Source: Rhizophagus clarus
Lineage: Eukaryota > Glomeromycota > Glomeromycetes > Glomerales > Glomeraceae
Assembly: GCA_015698045.1 (NCBI GenBank)
Contig: BLAL01000196.1
Span: forward strand, 372,001-436,000
Direction of reading: 5' to 3'
DNA: 64,000 nucleotides
Made by a program: the position numbers and the translations under genes. The notes beneath the pieces are model-generated. The model was not told where the DNA came from and did not search any database. It saw only the letters and a list, made by a program, of their open reading frames with translations. Shown piece by piece: positions 47,073 through 58,844 of this stretch (position 1 is the first letter of the stretch; the number at the start of each line of letters is the position of its first letter).

Positions 47073-48522
47073 GTTTATAATAATAAATTTGTATATGATA
47101 AAATGAACAAAAAAGTTTCAAAGTGTTTGGTTGTAAAATTTATTCAGCAATTTATATCCGAAATGAGGGTAAGACTTGTCATACTTTAACAAACGCATAT
47201 CCAAATTTAACTTTGGCTGATAATAGTAACCATTAACCGCAATTGTTTTAACACATTCTCTTTTTGTACGCCTACAGATTAAAAAAATTTTCTAATTTGT
47301 TTCATCAAATCGACGTAATTGCAGAAGCAAAATTTTAATGCATTATCCTTTGGTACATCTATATGTATGGTTATTACGCTTTTACTTTAAAAGCTTCTTA
47401 TATGAAATTCCAACAAATGAAAATTATGGCGTAAAAGAAATATTAGTATTTGTTTGAATAACGAAATTACATAGAAATATGCATAACCTCTCACATTTTT
47501 TGTGAACCCGGATTAACTTCTCAATTTTAAGAGAAATCATGCACTTTTGTAGATCAATTACCTTAATAATTATATAATTACACACAAGAAAGATGCGGCT
47601 ACCTTGTTTCCATTGAGAAATTCCGAAATTTTATTACTTTATTTATACAAACAACTGTTCGGAAAATTTTTATCAAATCCAAAAAAATAAGTAAATTATT
47701 TGTCCAATTGCGCAAATATTAACTCGTGACAAATAAATCGACAATTTTTGGTTCCGCGGCCGTGAGACTTACCGGTTACATGTTGATTTGTGTCAGTTGT
47801 TATAGATTACATAAGTATTGGTCACGTGCAATACATGTTCTGTAACGATGGAAATGTTCTTCGAACGTGTCAGACATTTTACGTGACTTACCTTAGTTAG
47901 ATCAGTGTGATCATAATTTACTTACATTGTTAACATTGTTAACGTCGCGGTAGCTTTCTTCTCCTATAAGAAAAGAAGTATTTGTGAATATAATGATGCT
48001 TTTTGTGATGCATCTATCATAATTTCCTATTCGTTATTTGCTTTCTAATCAGAAAATAACGTCCACAATTATTTTGAATTGTAATTAATTCCAGATTAAG
48101 AATGTATTAAAATTCTCGAAAAATAGACAAAAAAAAAAAAAAATATTTCAATTCATCTGATAAGATATAAGATATCATAACACTAATACTAATATTCTAA
48201 TGTATAATATAACGCTAATCTTATGGCAAAATAACAAAAGATCAGATATTTCTATAAACAAACAGCAAAGATATTCTATGCCAAAGCATTCATATACGTT
48301 ATTTCTAATATGAATTCATCAGAATATTTTGTAAATGTAATCCATATTTATTTCCTCCTTATCAATTTTTCAGTCACCCATGATCAACAAATCATCCATG
48401 AGAAACAAGTTCTGATGCGTTTTTAATAAAAATTTTTTTATTCCTCAAAAATTGTGATAGTAATGGTCAATTACTATTAGTTATTCATTTGTTTTTGCTC
48501 CTTTTTTCTAGTTGTACTTACT
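47073..48522. other. Intergenic region upstream of the phosphatase gene
   Basis: About 1.45 kb with relatively mixed composition (for example around 47740-47960, including ccgcggccg and a ttgttaac tandem). This suggests a promoter or long 5' UTR for the phosphatase and the 3' UTR of the next gene. A gtaagtacaac donor-like word directly after the stop codon of the next gene (minus strand, 48521) hints at a 3' UTR intron. No coding region or RNA gene is seen. Confidence 0.4.
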
Positions 48523-50864
48523 TCACATCGTGTTGAATTGATACTGACTCAATCCGATGTTGCCCTGTGCATCTCGTATAATCACACCCTTAATAACTCC
48601 AAGTACATCGTGTGGTTCCGGCATTGATAACCGAGGCGCGTTACTTGGTCCAGACATAAAGTCTCTTTTTATTTGAACAAAATTAACAATAGAAATAAAT
48701 AAAAAAAATAATCACTTCTGATTTACTGAAACAATTTAAAATAAATAACTTACGTCGGTAGAGGTATCGCAGTATGTCGTCCAGGTTGATTATAATTAAA
48801 AGAAGTTAACTGAATTGGCGGCATAGATTGAATAGGCGTGGATTGAGAGTCCCAACCAGTTGATGACGAAACAGAAGGATATTGATATGGAGGATCCGTG
48901 TGCCCATTTACTTGCGATTCTTGGTATGAACCGTAATAATTTGAATAGTTTGGTGAATTATATTCGGACGTGTAACCTGGCCCTGATTTTAAGAATAATA
49001 AGATTAAGCATTAAAGATTGAAAGTGAAATAATAAAATGAAGTATTACCAGGTGGGTATTGTGAATCATGTGGGTATTGTGAATAATCATAAGTGGGCTG
49101 AGGAGGAGGTAATGGAGGGTTTGGTGGTCCATTGGGTGGCATCGGAGGCATCGGAGGAGCTTCGTAAATTGCTGGAGAAGCTTTAGGATGAGGATGCTGT
49201 TGCGGTGGGCCACGTTGATCTCTCGGATGCCTATCATCTGGTCTGCGTTCATATGAATTTCTTCTTCTGTCATCATAATTGCGATGGTAAGAATCATCAC
49301 GCCGGCCCATTGGAAGTCTCTCTCGATTAAAATTTGGTGCGGGGATAGGTGGTCCGCGAAATTCTTGTCTACGATCAAAATCCCTTCGAGGATAATCTTC
49401 GCGACGATCTCTATAATGATCATCCTGTCGCCTTTCTCTAAATTCCCTATCATCTCGCGCTCCCCAATCGCGAGAACGTCCTCCTCTACTAGAATAAGGT
49501 GCATGACGTGGGCCACCTCGTTGTGACCAATATCCTCGGTTATGTCCTCTACCTCGGTTCCGATGTTGATCAGAATGATTTATATTGGGTATTCCCAAAA
49601 AGTCATTTTTATTATTTTGTTCCCACAACCGAAAAATACGACTAAGTGCTGACAAATATCAAAAATATATAAATAAAAAAAATTAATATATACATAATAG
49701 AAGAAAACATTTACAATTTGTATCCTCCAAAGGTTCATTCGACTCATTTTCTCCACTCGGTTTCTCTTCAGCATTAACATCAGCCGAGGCAGGATTTTGA
49801 GTTTTAAGTTCTTCTATTACGTCAACAAAACTTCTATATAGTGCGGGGCCTTCTCCAAATTTCGACTTTATAATCTAAAGTCATGGTTATAATAAGAATT
49901 TTGACTAGATAGAATTTGACTTTAGATAGTCAAAAGTAGATAATAAACGATACAAAATCCAGCTATACTCACATCCGATTCTGGGTTAACATCTTTCAAG
50001 CTTTCTCTGTCGTTCTGCCATAATATACGAATGCTTAGAAAAAAAAAAAAAGAAAGATTTATTAGAGAATTAGAATTTTCATCCTTACTTCTTCTAATTC
50101 GCTCAAAATTCGATCCCTTGCAGATGTTAGCACCATCTCGGTGCAATAAAGTTGAAAATCAGAATGCATTTTCTTGCGATCGTTGAATATCTCTTTTGTA
50201 TCTTCTTCAGTTTTTGTAGTCAGATGTCCAGTGATATACTATAACAGCCATTCAACGATGATATTTTTTTTTCAGTTTTATATATTATTAAGCGGCATCA
50301 TTGTGTTTTGCCTGAGCTATCTCAGAAAAAAAATTTATTATTTACCTCCTTAAGACATTTCCTAAGTAATAAATAAATTGGCTGTAACGGTTTTTTGGGT
50401 AATGGTTTTTTTGGAGTTGAAACTTGAGAAGTAGGAGTTGGAGGTGTAGTTGAAGTCATAACAGCAGGTTTGGACGACGTGAAAGTTTCACCTTTCGAAG
50501 TTGACAACAAACTCGAACTAGCTTGAATTACGTGAAATTGAGGCGGTGGTGTCGCATCAATTTTGTTCGCAATAAATTCTGGAGGACGTGTCAGTAATTG
50601 TTGTGGTGTCGATAATCCCGGAGGTGGCGGTTGTGATTGTACTTGCCCTGGAGGTGGTGGCTGCGATTGTGACTGTAGTTTTTGTTCGGGAGGAAATTGG
50701 GATGCTACATGTGACTGAAATTGCTGATATTGCGTTTGTAGATTGATGGATTGTATTGGCATTTTTTCCTGCTGGCTATATTTATTATCCTGAGACGAGG
50801 AATCGGGAAACTGCTCATTAGAACGTTCTATTGGAGAGGTTGGCTGAATAGTTGTTTCTGCCAT
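48523..50864 (-). CDS. Low-complexity RG/RD- and Pro/Gln-rich protein (613 aa), probable RNA-associated factor
   Basis: Exons (minus): 50864-50346, 50238-50089, 50014-49973, 49874-49715, 49648-49049, 48982-48754 and 48664-48523; phases join exactly (614 codons with stop). Residues 1-173 are Gln/Pro/Ser-rich (two copies of QSQPPPPG). Residues about 174-290 are the only folded-looking part (LLLRKCLKE, KKMHSDFQLYCTEMVLTSA, KFGEGPALYRSFVDVIEEL, LSRIFRLWEQ). The last motif recalls the terminal helix of CID (RNA polymerase II CTD-interacting) domains. Next comes an Arg-rich region (GGRSRDWGARDD, RREDYPRRDFDRR, RGHNRG), then Pro-rich repeats (PPMPPMPP) and a conserved-looking end (PHDVLGVIKGVIIRDAQGN). 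I do not recognise the orthologue. A role in mRNA processing is an inference from composition. The third exon is only 42 nt. Confidence 0.8.
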
Positions 50865-51073
50865 TTTTTGCTTCACACGAAAAGCGTCTTTAATTTTTTT
50901 CGAACTTTGATTACACTGTATATAGTTGAAAATCAAAAAACCGTACATTTAAATGAACAAAATACAATCGGAGATTCTCGTGTAACGGGTAATTCCAACG
51001 AATCAAAAATTAAATTAACTACAAAATTTCTATTTTTTTTTTTTTATTTTGATCAATTCTCTCCATCAACAAG
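50865..51073. promoter_or_regulatory. Shared divergent promoter (209 bp)
   Basis: The start codons of the RG/RD-rich protein gene (minus) and the TXNDC9-like gene (plus) are only 209 bp apart, so both must be driven from this segment. It contains a long T run (51028-51045) and no obvious TATA box placed for both directions. Confidence 0.6.
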
Positions 51074-52139
51074 ATGTCAGATAACAATACTTCCATACAC
51101 ACCGATAAACAGTGTGTTGTTTTAAATATTCTTTTTGTTTAGCGCATAAATAAAGGAAGTTTTATAACTCTGACTTTTTTAGAATTCAGGGACCCGTTGA
51201 TGAACGGGTTCAAGAAGTGCTTGAAAAGGTTATAGAAGCAAAAAATAGCGGTATTGGCGATGAATTAGATGATGACGAATTATTTGAAGAATTAGAGAAA
51301 GATGATTTTGCTTTGGCAAGTTTCCGTGAACAAAGAATGGAGCAATTAAAAAAAGAGTATGTATCGGATCATTCCGAAGATATGTGATAATTCTTATTAT
51401 ACTAATTATAAATCGAAACCTTATAATAAAAAAAATAGAATGGTAAAATTACAAGAAATGAGCCAAAATGAACACGGATTATATACTGAAGCTGCAAACG
51501 AAAAAGAAATACTCAAAATAACTACAAATACTAAATTATGTGTGGTACATTTTTTCCATAAGGAGTTCCGAAGATGCCAAATAATAGATAAACATCTTTC
51601 GGTATATTATTTAAATTTATCTAACGCGGTTTTAAATTTTTATACCCGATTGAATATATATGTTAATGTTGATTTATTTTGTCATAACTAGGAAATCGCT
51701 CATCGACATTTCAAAACAAAATTTGTAAAAATTAATGTAGAAAATGCACCTTTCTTAGTAGAAAAACTTCATATTCAAGTATTACCTTGTGTTGTCGCAT
51801 TTGTGGATGGAATTTCGGTTGATCGGTAGGTGGCTTATATGCAACAAACTTTTTTTTCATTATATATTAATTTTTACATTTAGGATCATTGGGTTTGAGG
51901 AACTCGGCAATACTGATAATTTTACAACAGTAATTCTTGAACTTCGATTATCTCAAAGTGGTAAACTGCGAAATATTATTCTTTATAAATAGAATGTATA
52001 TAAATGAATTAGGTTTTAAAATGAATTCTATATAATAGGAGTAATTACGAAGCAGGAACAAACTAAGAAAGAAGAACGAAAGACTATACTTGGATTTGCG
52101 GGAGGAAATGATGATGATGATGATGATGATTGGGATTAA
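51074..52139 (+). CDS. PLP1: TXNDC9/Plp1-type phosducin-like protein (thioredoxin fold, 228 aa)
   Basis: Exons are 51074-51111, 51183-51356, 51439-51601, 51692-51825, 51884-51960 and 52039-52139; phases join to 229 codons with stop. The N-terminal helix contains DELDDDELFEELEKDD and the family signature FREQRMEQLKKE-MVKLQE (split by intron 2). The thioredoxin-like domain has CVVHFFHKEFRRCQIIDKHL, with only one Cys where thioredoxins have CxxC, as expected for this family. It continues with FVKINVENAPFLVEKLHIQ, LPCVVAFVDG and a C-terminal IIGFEELG block. The end is an acidic DDDDDDDWD tail. Family members (about 226 aa in animals) bind the CCT chaperonin and modulate folding of tubulin and actin in the cytosol. 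Length and motif order make the assignment secure. Confidence 0.95.
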
Positions 52140-53460
52140 AGACATATTTAGTTAGGATTACATATAATTTTTGGCTGTTTATAAATAATTTTAATTTTTT
52201 CAATAATGCTTATTATAGACTAATACTAAGTTATTTTGAAATTAATATACGATTCTTAATATACAATTTTTATAATTCTACAGTTGCATGTATGCTAGTT
52301 GGCTAATTTTATTTATATAACTACGTGAACATAAAATATGATTCGATTGCAGGAATGAAATCCCATCGCCATAAAAAAATGTCACTACCACGTGATCATA
52401 GTAATATTTGTCATCCCGCATCACACCCTCCTCTTTTCGCATATGTGGCAAATTGTGGCGCAGTAAAAAAATACAAAAATAAAAATTTTTCTTACACACT
52501 TCAACGTATAGATATAAAAGTTATATAATAGATGTAATTTTGGCTGCTCTGCAAGTTGCTAAAGGCAGTTTTAAATGTCATTTTTGGTCTATTCAAATAA
52601 AATATTTTTTTCGCCAAATCCTATTTTAGAAATGATCAGCAAAGATGATAAAATCAATCATTTATATGTAAAGACAAAAACGGCTTTTAAATCTGCTTTT
52701 CCAACTCTAAGTAAACTTGTAGAGCGGGTAAAAACACATCTAAAATAAAATTTTAAAAGTTCTATGACAAAAGAAAGAATAGTTATTTCTCTTTTTCCAA
52801 AATGCTGTGTCACAAAACCTGTTACAGATTTCAGATATGTCTTCTTTTCATTTTTTTTTATATTCGTCACATTATTATTTGACACATGTGCACAACATTA
52901 TGAAAAAATTTTTTAATAATATATAGCCTCAAAATTATTAAGTAAATGTAATTTTAGCTGCTCTTTAAGTTTACTTAGTAGAGTGACAAAGGTAATTTTA
53001 ATTATTATTATTGATTTATTTAATCAAAACCTTTTTTTCATAAATCTATTTATGAAAATAATTGATAAAAATAGTATAAATTTAATTATTTATATATAAA
53101 ATCAAAATTGGCATTTAAAACCTTTTTTCAAATTCTAAATAAACATATAAAGTAGATAAATATTTTTTTTTTTTGGTTAAAACAAATGCATATTTTATTA
53201 AAATTGAATCTGAAAATTACAAAGCATAATATAAATATACCGTCTCATTTATCAGTGCCGTAGCAACAAATGACAAGTACTTGTCATAACCAATTATAAT
53301 AGCCTATTCTCAAGAAGTATAATAGGAAGTCTAATTATAGATTTAAAGAATCAGAAAACAGAAACAAAAAAGAAATATACTAGAACAATAACAATCAATA
53401 AACAAAAATATAACTAAATCAAAAAGATTTGTAAGTTGATAAGTTGATAAACCTATATAA
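52140..53460. other. Intergenic repeats downstream of the TXNDC9-like gene
   Basis: Two diverged copies of a block of about 220 bp are seen (52535-52760 and 52945-53165), both containing atgtaattttRgctgctct and later tctaaRtaaac with aagtagat/gagcggg. The 3' UTR of the TXNDC9-like gene lies in the first part. No gene seen. Confidence 0.5.
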
Positions 53461-54345
53461 TTAAATTATAATAATTGTTTCAAAAGGGCCTTCAGTCCTG
53501 CAATCAAACTATTCACTTCAGGCTGATTAGACTAGTTCATCTGTTCTTCTTGTTAGATGAACCAGAGTTTCTGGTGATATTATTATTCTTGTTCTGGTTA
53601 TGAAATCTAAGGTTATCTGAAAATTTGTTGAGATTAGTATTTAAATAAAAAGTAGATTTTGATGGGTTATTGGAATTCTCTGCATTGCCAAATCTAGCAG
53701 AATGATGTTTTTGAAGACTAAATCAAGGAGTGAAATAATAATACCATGATAGTCTAATATCATTCCAAAGTTGTGGGCTATTTATACATTTTAAAACTTA
53801 ATCCCATGTTGCGAAGTAACTGATCAATTTTTTTGCTTCTAAAGCTTTTTTAATGATTTTAAAAGATTTCAATCCGTTAGTAACAATAAACGAACTAGAG
53901 GTACAGTTGGGAAAAAGGGAGGATTTAATCATATCCGCTGAGATGTTGATAATGACCACTTGAAATTTTTCACATTATTTTCATTCTGCAAGATTCTACA
54001 AAGTTGGATACCATCTGATTGGAATAAAGGCTCTTGAATACAAAGATATCATTTTAAGATAACTGTTTCGTACACTTTGAGAATAATTTTTCTAAGTAAC
54101 ATAAGTGTAACCATGTACACTTTGGCCATTTTGATATTAGTAAACATAGTAAATATCACATCAATTATCACGACGAGATTCCAATCATCACATTCAGAGG
54201 CCGTCTAGAATACCATCTAGTTCAACAGTCCATTTACATCCATTGTAAGCTTTTAGGCACTCATGATTCAGTATCAATCTTACTCTAGCTAAGAGGTATT
54301 TCTTGTGTACCCTAGTGCTGATTGATACGATTTTTTCTCAGAAAC
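53461..54345 (-). mobile_element. LINE remnant (copy C), ORF1 region, antisense
   Basis: Read on the minus strand, 54060-54210 matches the block in copies A (15241 on) and B (16946 on), including the empty site of the nested MITEs. Further downstream (minus, about 53780-53462) a broken ORF1 end reads HHSARFGNAENSNNPSK, LRFHNQNKNNN, NSGSSNKKNR, with stops between. It is truncated or decayed. Confidence 0.6.
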
Positions 54346-54435
54346 TTAAGTTTCTAAACAAAGTATAACTATTTCATTTCGCTGAAATCACAGGTCGAAT
54401 GAAAAAAAATCGGAATTTGCTTTATTTTAATATGC

Positions 54436-54570
54436 TCTTGCCAATTTTTATGTAATTCTGCTGATTTTTATGTAATTCTACCAATTTTATATAATTCTGC
54501 CGATTTTTATATAATTCTGCCAATTTTTATATAATTCTGCCAATTTTTATATAACTCTGCCAATTTTTCA
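54436..54570. repeat. Minisatellite, unit about 20 bp
   Basis: About seven copies of attctgccaatttttatata with small variants. Confidence 0.85.
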
Positions 54571-54986
54571 ATCAAAAATGATCGTCTTTAATTGGCTGAC
54601 TATATAATTACATCATTTGTTTATTGATTTATTGATAATTTTTTTTTATTTTTGCTTATTACGTTTCATTTTTTTCCTTCTGCTCATTTACAAATAAAAA
54701 AAAGCAACTGTTAGAATGTATTTCTTTAAATAAAAAAACAAACAAACAAAAAGTTGGTACACACCAGTCATCCAAAGAAGCCGTATTTTTTTTTATTTAA
54801 TCTAAAAAAACGAATTTTTTTTTTATTTAACATAAAAATGAATTTTTTTTTAACTTTATTTAATTTAAAAAACGAATTTTTTTTTATTTAATTTTAAAAA
54901 AAATTTTTTAGCTTTATTGTAAAAACGGCGAGTTTTGTGTTAAAGAAACATTCTAATGTTTCTTTCTTTTCTCCATTTTTGTAGAA
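54571..54986. other. AT-rich spacer before array 2
   Basis: 54780-54910 contains three or four copies of tttatttaatctaaaaaacg followed by T runs. A mini-exon-like acceptor (ctccatttttgtag) ends at 54986. No independent gene seen. Confidence 0.5.
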
Positions 54987-56260
54987 TGCAGCCTTGAAGA
55001 TTTCGGAAAGGCGAATTAACAATAGGTTTTATTATTAATGGTTTTAGAAACGTACCAATATCTCTTTTTTCTCTCCTTAGACGATGGGCGTAATTAATGT
55101 AAGTTTCGAAATTTCATTTTCGAAACTTTATTTTTTCTTTTTTTTTTAGGAAACGTTTACTAACGTTTTCATCTTTTTTTTTTGTAGCTTCCGGTCTTCG
55201 ATTCTTGGACGATAGCTGTAATGAATGTAAGTTTTGAAATTTTCGAAACTTTTTTTTTCTTTGTTTTTTTTTAGGAGACGTTTTTACTAACGTTTCCATC
55301 TTTTTTTTTGTAGCTTCTGGTCTTCGATTCTTGGATGATGGCCGTGGGCGTAATGAATGTAAGTTTCGAAATTTTTGAAACTTTTTTCTTTTTTTTTTAG
55401 AAAATGTTTTACTAACGTTTCCGTCTTTTTTTTGTAGCTTTCAGTCTTCGATTCTTAGCCGATGGCCGTGAACGTAATGAATGTAAGTTTCAAAATTTTC
55501 GAAACTTTTTTTTTCTTTGTTTTTTTTAGGAAACGTTTTACTAACGTTTTCCATCTTTTTTTTTTTGTAGCTTCTGGTCTTCGATTCTTGGACGATGACC
55601 ATGGGTGTAATGAATGTAAGTTTCAAAATTTTCAAAACTTTTTTTTTCTTTGTTTTTTTAGGATACGTTTTTACTAACGTTTCCATCTTTTTTTTTTAGT
55701 AGGTTCTGGTCTTCGATTCTTGGACGATGGCCGTGGGCGTAATGAATGTAAGTTTCGAAATTTTCGAAACTTTATTTTTTCTTTTTTTTTAGGAAACGTT
55801 TTACTAACATTTCCGTCTTTTTTTTTGTAGCTTTTAGTCTTCGATTTTTAGACGATGGCCGTGAGCGTAATGAATGTAAGTTTCAAAATTTTCGAAACTT
55901 TATTTTTTCTTTGTTTTTTTTAGGAGACGTTTTTACTAATGTTTCCATCTTTTTTTTTAGTAGGTTCTAGTCTTCGATTCTTGGATGATGGCCGTGGGCA
56001 TAATGAATGTAAGTTTCGAAATTTTAGAAACTTTTTTTTCTTTGTTTTTTTTAGGAGACGTTTTTACTAATGTTTCTATCTTTTTTTTTGTAGCTTCCAG
56101 TCTTCGATTCTTGGACGATGGCCGTGGGCGTAATGAATGTAAGTTTCGAAATTTTCAAAACTTTATTTTTTCTTTTTTTTTAGAAAACGTTTTACTAACG
56201 AATCCATCTTTTTTTTGCAGGTTCCGATCAAACGTTTTTAGTAATGGGGCTTTTTTACAA
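54987..56260 (+). repeat. Mini-exon array 2: ten tandem exon-like cassettes with canonical splice signals
   Basis: After a probable first exon at 54987, cassettes are 55081-55098 (18 nt, partial), 55188-55226 (39), 55314-55358, 55438-55482, 55571-55615, 55703-55747, 55831-55875, 55964-56008, 56094-56138 (45 nt each) and a distinct last exon 56221-56260. The unit is ggtcttcgattcttggacga with tggccgtgggcgtaatgaat. Each cassette ends in a perfect gtaagt donor. Spacers of 79-89 nt carry tactaac (tactaat in two) then a T run and gtag, gcag or agtag. Every repeated cassette is a multiple of three. Two of three frames are open: LLVFDSWTMAVGVMN and SGLRFLDDGRGRNES. It is likely one transcript with constitutive or modular splicing, but no product is proven. 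Confidence 0.8.
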
Positions 56261-57868
56261 GTATGTTTCTTTTTATTTCATTTTATTTTTTTTATGATCG
56301 ATTACATTTCATTATTTACTAACTTTTCTTTCATTTTTTCTTTTATCCCCTGTGTTTCTTTTCGTTTATTTTCCATTCTTTTCGTCTCCCTTCAATTATT
56401 TTTGTATATTCACATTTCTCTTTCATTTCTTCCTCTTTTTTTTCTTTTTTTTTATGTTTTTCCTTCTATTTTTTTTTCGATTATTACGTTTAACCCTCCT
56501 TTTCGTTTCATCACTTTACATTTGCCCTCATTTTTGTTTTATTCCTTTACATTTCATCTCCTTTTCATTCATCTCTTTACGTTCCTCCTCTTTTCATTTT
56601 ATTTTTTATATTTTCTCTTCTTTTATTTCACCCTTTACGCTTCCCCCTTCTTTTCATTTCGTTCCTTTTCCTTTTCGTTTCATTTCCTCTTTTTTTTATT
56701 CTTTTACATTTCTTTCCTTTCTTTTTGTTCCTTTACGTTTCCCCCTTCTTTCTTTTCATCCCTTTACGTTTCCCTTCTTTTCTTTCTGTTTCTTTATGTT
56801 TTCCTACTATTCTTTTCGTTTATTTTCACTTCTCCCTCCATTCTTTTCTTTTCACCCACCTTTCGGTTTACTTTGTTTCTTTTGTTTCCTTTTGTTTCTT
56901 TTCACTTCTCTTCATTCTTTTCATCTCCTCTTCAATTCTTTTGTATATTCACATTTCTCTTTCATTTCTTCATATTTCTTCTATTTTTCTTTTTTTACGT
57001 TTTGCCTTCCATTTTTTTCGTTCTATTACGTTTCACTCCTTTTTGTTTCATCACTTTATGTTTCCCCTTCTTTTCATTTTGTTCCTTTGCATTTCCTCCT
57101 TTTTTTTTGTTCTTTTATATTTCTTTCCTTTCTTTTTGTTCCTTTACGTTTCCCCCTTCTTTCTTTTCATCCCTTTACGTTTCCCTTCTTTTCTTTCTGT
57201 TTCTTTATGTTTTCCTACTATTCTTTTTGTTTATTTTCACTTCCCCCTTCATTCTTTTCTTTTCACCCACCTTTCAGTTTATTTTGTCTCTTTTGTTTCT
57301 TTTTGTTTATTTTCACTTCTCTTCATTCTTTTTATCTCCCCTTCAATTCTTTTGTATATTCACATTTCTCTTTCATTTCTTCATGTTTTCTCTATTTTTT
57401 CTTTTTTTACGTTTTGCCTTCCATTTTTTTCATTCTATTACGTTTCACTCTCCTTTTTGTTTCATCACTTTATGTTTCCCCTTCTTTTCATTTTGTTCCT
57501 TTGCATTTTCTCCTTTTTTTTTTTGTTCTTCTACATTTCCTTCCTTTTTTTTTGTTCCTTTACGTTTCCCCTCCTTTTTTTTCGCTCCTTTATATCTCCC
57601 TTCTCTCTTTTCGTTTCTTTATGTTTTCCTACTATTCTTTTTGTTTTTTTTTTATATTACACTATCCTTTTTTCTTACATTTCCTTCTTCATTCTTTTCA
57701 TTTTCTTTACCATTGTATTCTTTTCGTTTTTTTTTGTTTCCCCTTACTTCTTTTCATTTCCCTCCATTTCTTTTATTTCACTTTTTTTCTTTATTGTTAT
57801 TCTTATTTTTTCACATTTCTTTACTTTGATTCATTTTTTTACTTTCATTATAGATTTCTTTTTTTTAG
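56261..57868 (+). repeat. 1.6-kb polypyrimidine tract, possible giant intron of array 2
   Basis: Apart from scattered A and G, the plus strand is T/C throughout (ctttacgtttcccttctttt words). It starts at a gtatgt donor after the last cassette and ends in ctttttttttag at 57868. A block of about 410 bp is duplicated (56701-56816 recurs at 57113-57228). Absence of A-rich stop codons opens frames of 614, 510 and 382 codons in different frames; these are not genes. Such mirror-repeat tracts can form triplex DNA. Confidence 0.85.
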
Positions 57869-58011
57869 ATTAATTTCCTATTAAAATAAATTCTTATTAA
57901 TAAAACATGTAAATTTTTAAATTAAACTACTTTGAATAAAATTTTTTGAGAAAAAATAAATTTTTGCATGTGTCGTACTTCATAAATATAAAGAAAATAA
58001 ATTAGTTGAAT

Positions 58012-58207
58012 TTGCATGCACTATTTAAAATCGGAGTGCCGATTTGCATGCACTATTTAAAAATCGGAGTGCCGATTTGCATGCACTATTAAAAATCAGA
58101 GCCGATTTGCATGCACTATTTAAAAATCAGAGTGCCGATTTGCATGCACTATTTAAAAATTGGAGTGCCGATTTGCATGCACTATTTAAAAATCGGAATG
58201 CCGATTT
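58012..58207. repeat. Satellite, unit about 35 bp, six copies
   Basis: Units of gccgatttgcatgcactatt followed by taaaaatcggagt repeat six times. The flank to 58335 contains further gccgattttt words and aaatcggcaa. gcatgc palindromes recur every 35 bp. Confidence 0.9.
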
Positions 58208-58335
58208 TTTGTGACAAATCGGCAATGCCGTTTGTTACCTTGTCGTGCCAAAAAATTGGCAAAAATTTGCAATAAATCAGACAAAAATATCCAAAAATCA
58301 GACAAAAATTAGACTGCCGATTTTTGGCGATTTTT

Positions 58336-58844
58336 TTTTATTTGACCTGTGAATGTCATAGATAATCAAATCTATTAGTTGTGTCTGTTCTTATACTAAA
58401 GGATTATAAAAGTAGATAAATATATTTACAGTATAAGTTTAAAACTTTATATTAAAGAAAAAAAATCTTTAATAATATTTTTTTTAAATTTACTAATCCA
58501 TAAACTTATTAGTATATAAAAAAAATGCATTTTGTAAATATATCTAGAATAATGTATATCAGTTAAGCCATATATATAGTACAGTAAATTTTATAAAGTA
58601 AATTTTAAATTTTTTTTAATAAATAAAAGTTTTAAAAAATCCTAAAATATCTATTCCTATTATACTTGTATTCGAAATTAATTTCATATTACGGAATTAC
58701 GTAATTCTATAATTCTGTAATTATTAAGTAATTTATTAGAAAAGATCTGAATTCTGTATTTAATTTCAGATTCCGTATTTAATTTTGTATTACAAAAATA
58801 TTTGGCCAGAATTAACCTAAAGTTTAGCCAAATTATATTTAAAA
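58336..58844. other. AT-rich spacer
   Basis: No gene or repeat recognised beyond aattacgtaattctgtaatt words near 58690-58725 and their echo at about 59320-59345. Confidence 0.4.

Noticed and set aside
50014..50089. Frameshift in the RG/RD-rich gene when the acceptor ctaag at about 50028 is used
   Set aside because: Using the acceptor tggcag ending at 50015 restores phase exactly, so no lesion is needed.
51183..51360. Missing CxxC in the TXNDC9-like protein taken as damage
   Set aside because: The family naturally lacks the second cysteine; the rest of the gene is intact.
56261..57884. Long open frames of 614, 510 and 382 codons rich in Phe and Ser
   Set aside because: They overlap in different frames of a pyrimidine-only tract that cannot easily contain TAA, TAG or TGA. 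The translations are low-complexity and have no domain.
58012..58207. Regularly spaced repeats that could suggest a CRISPR-like array
   Set aside because: Units are contiguous without unique spacers, and the window is clearly eukaryotic, with spliceosomal introns.
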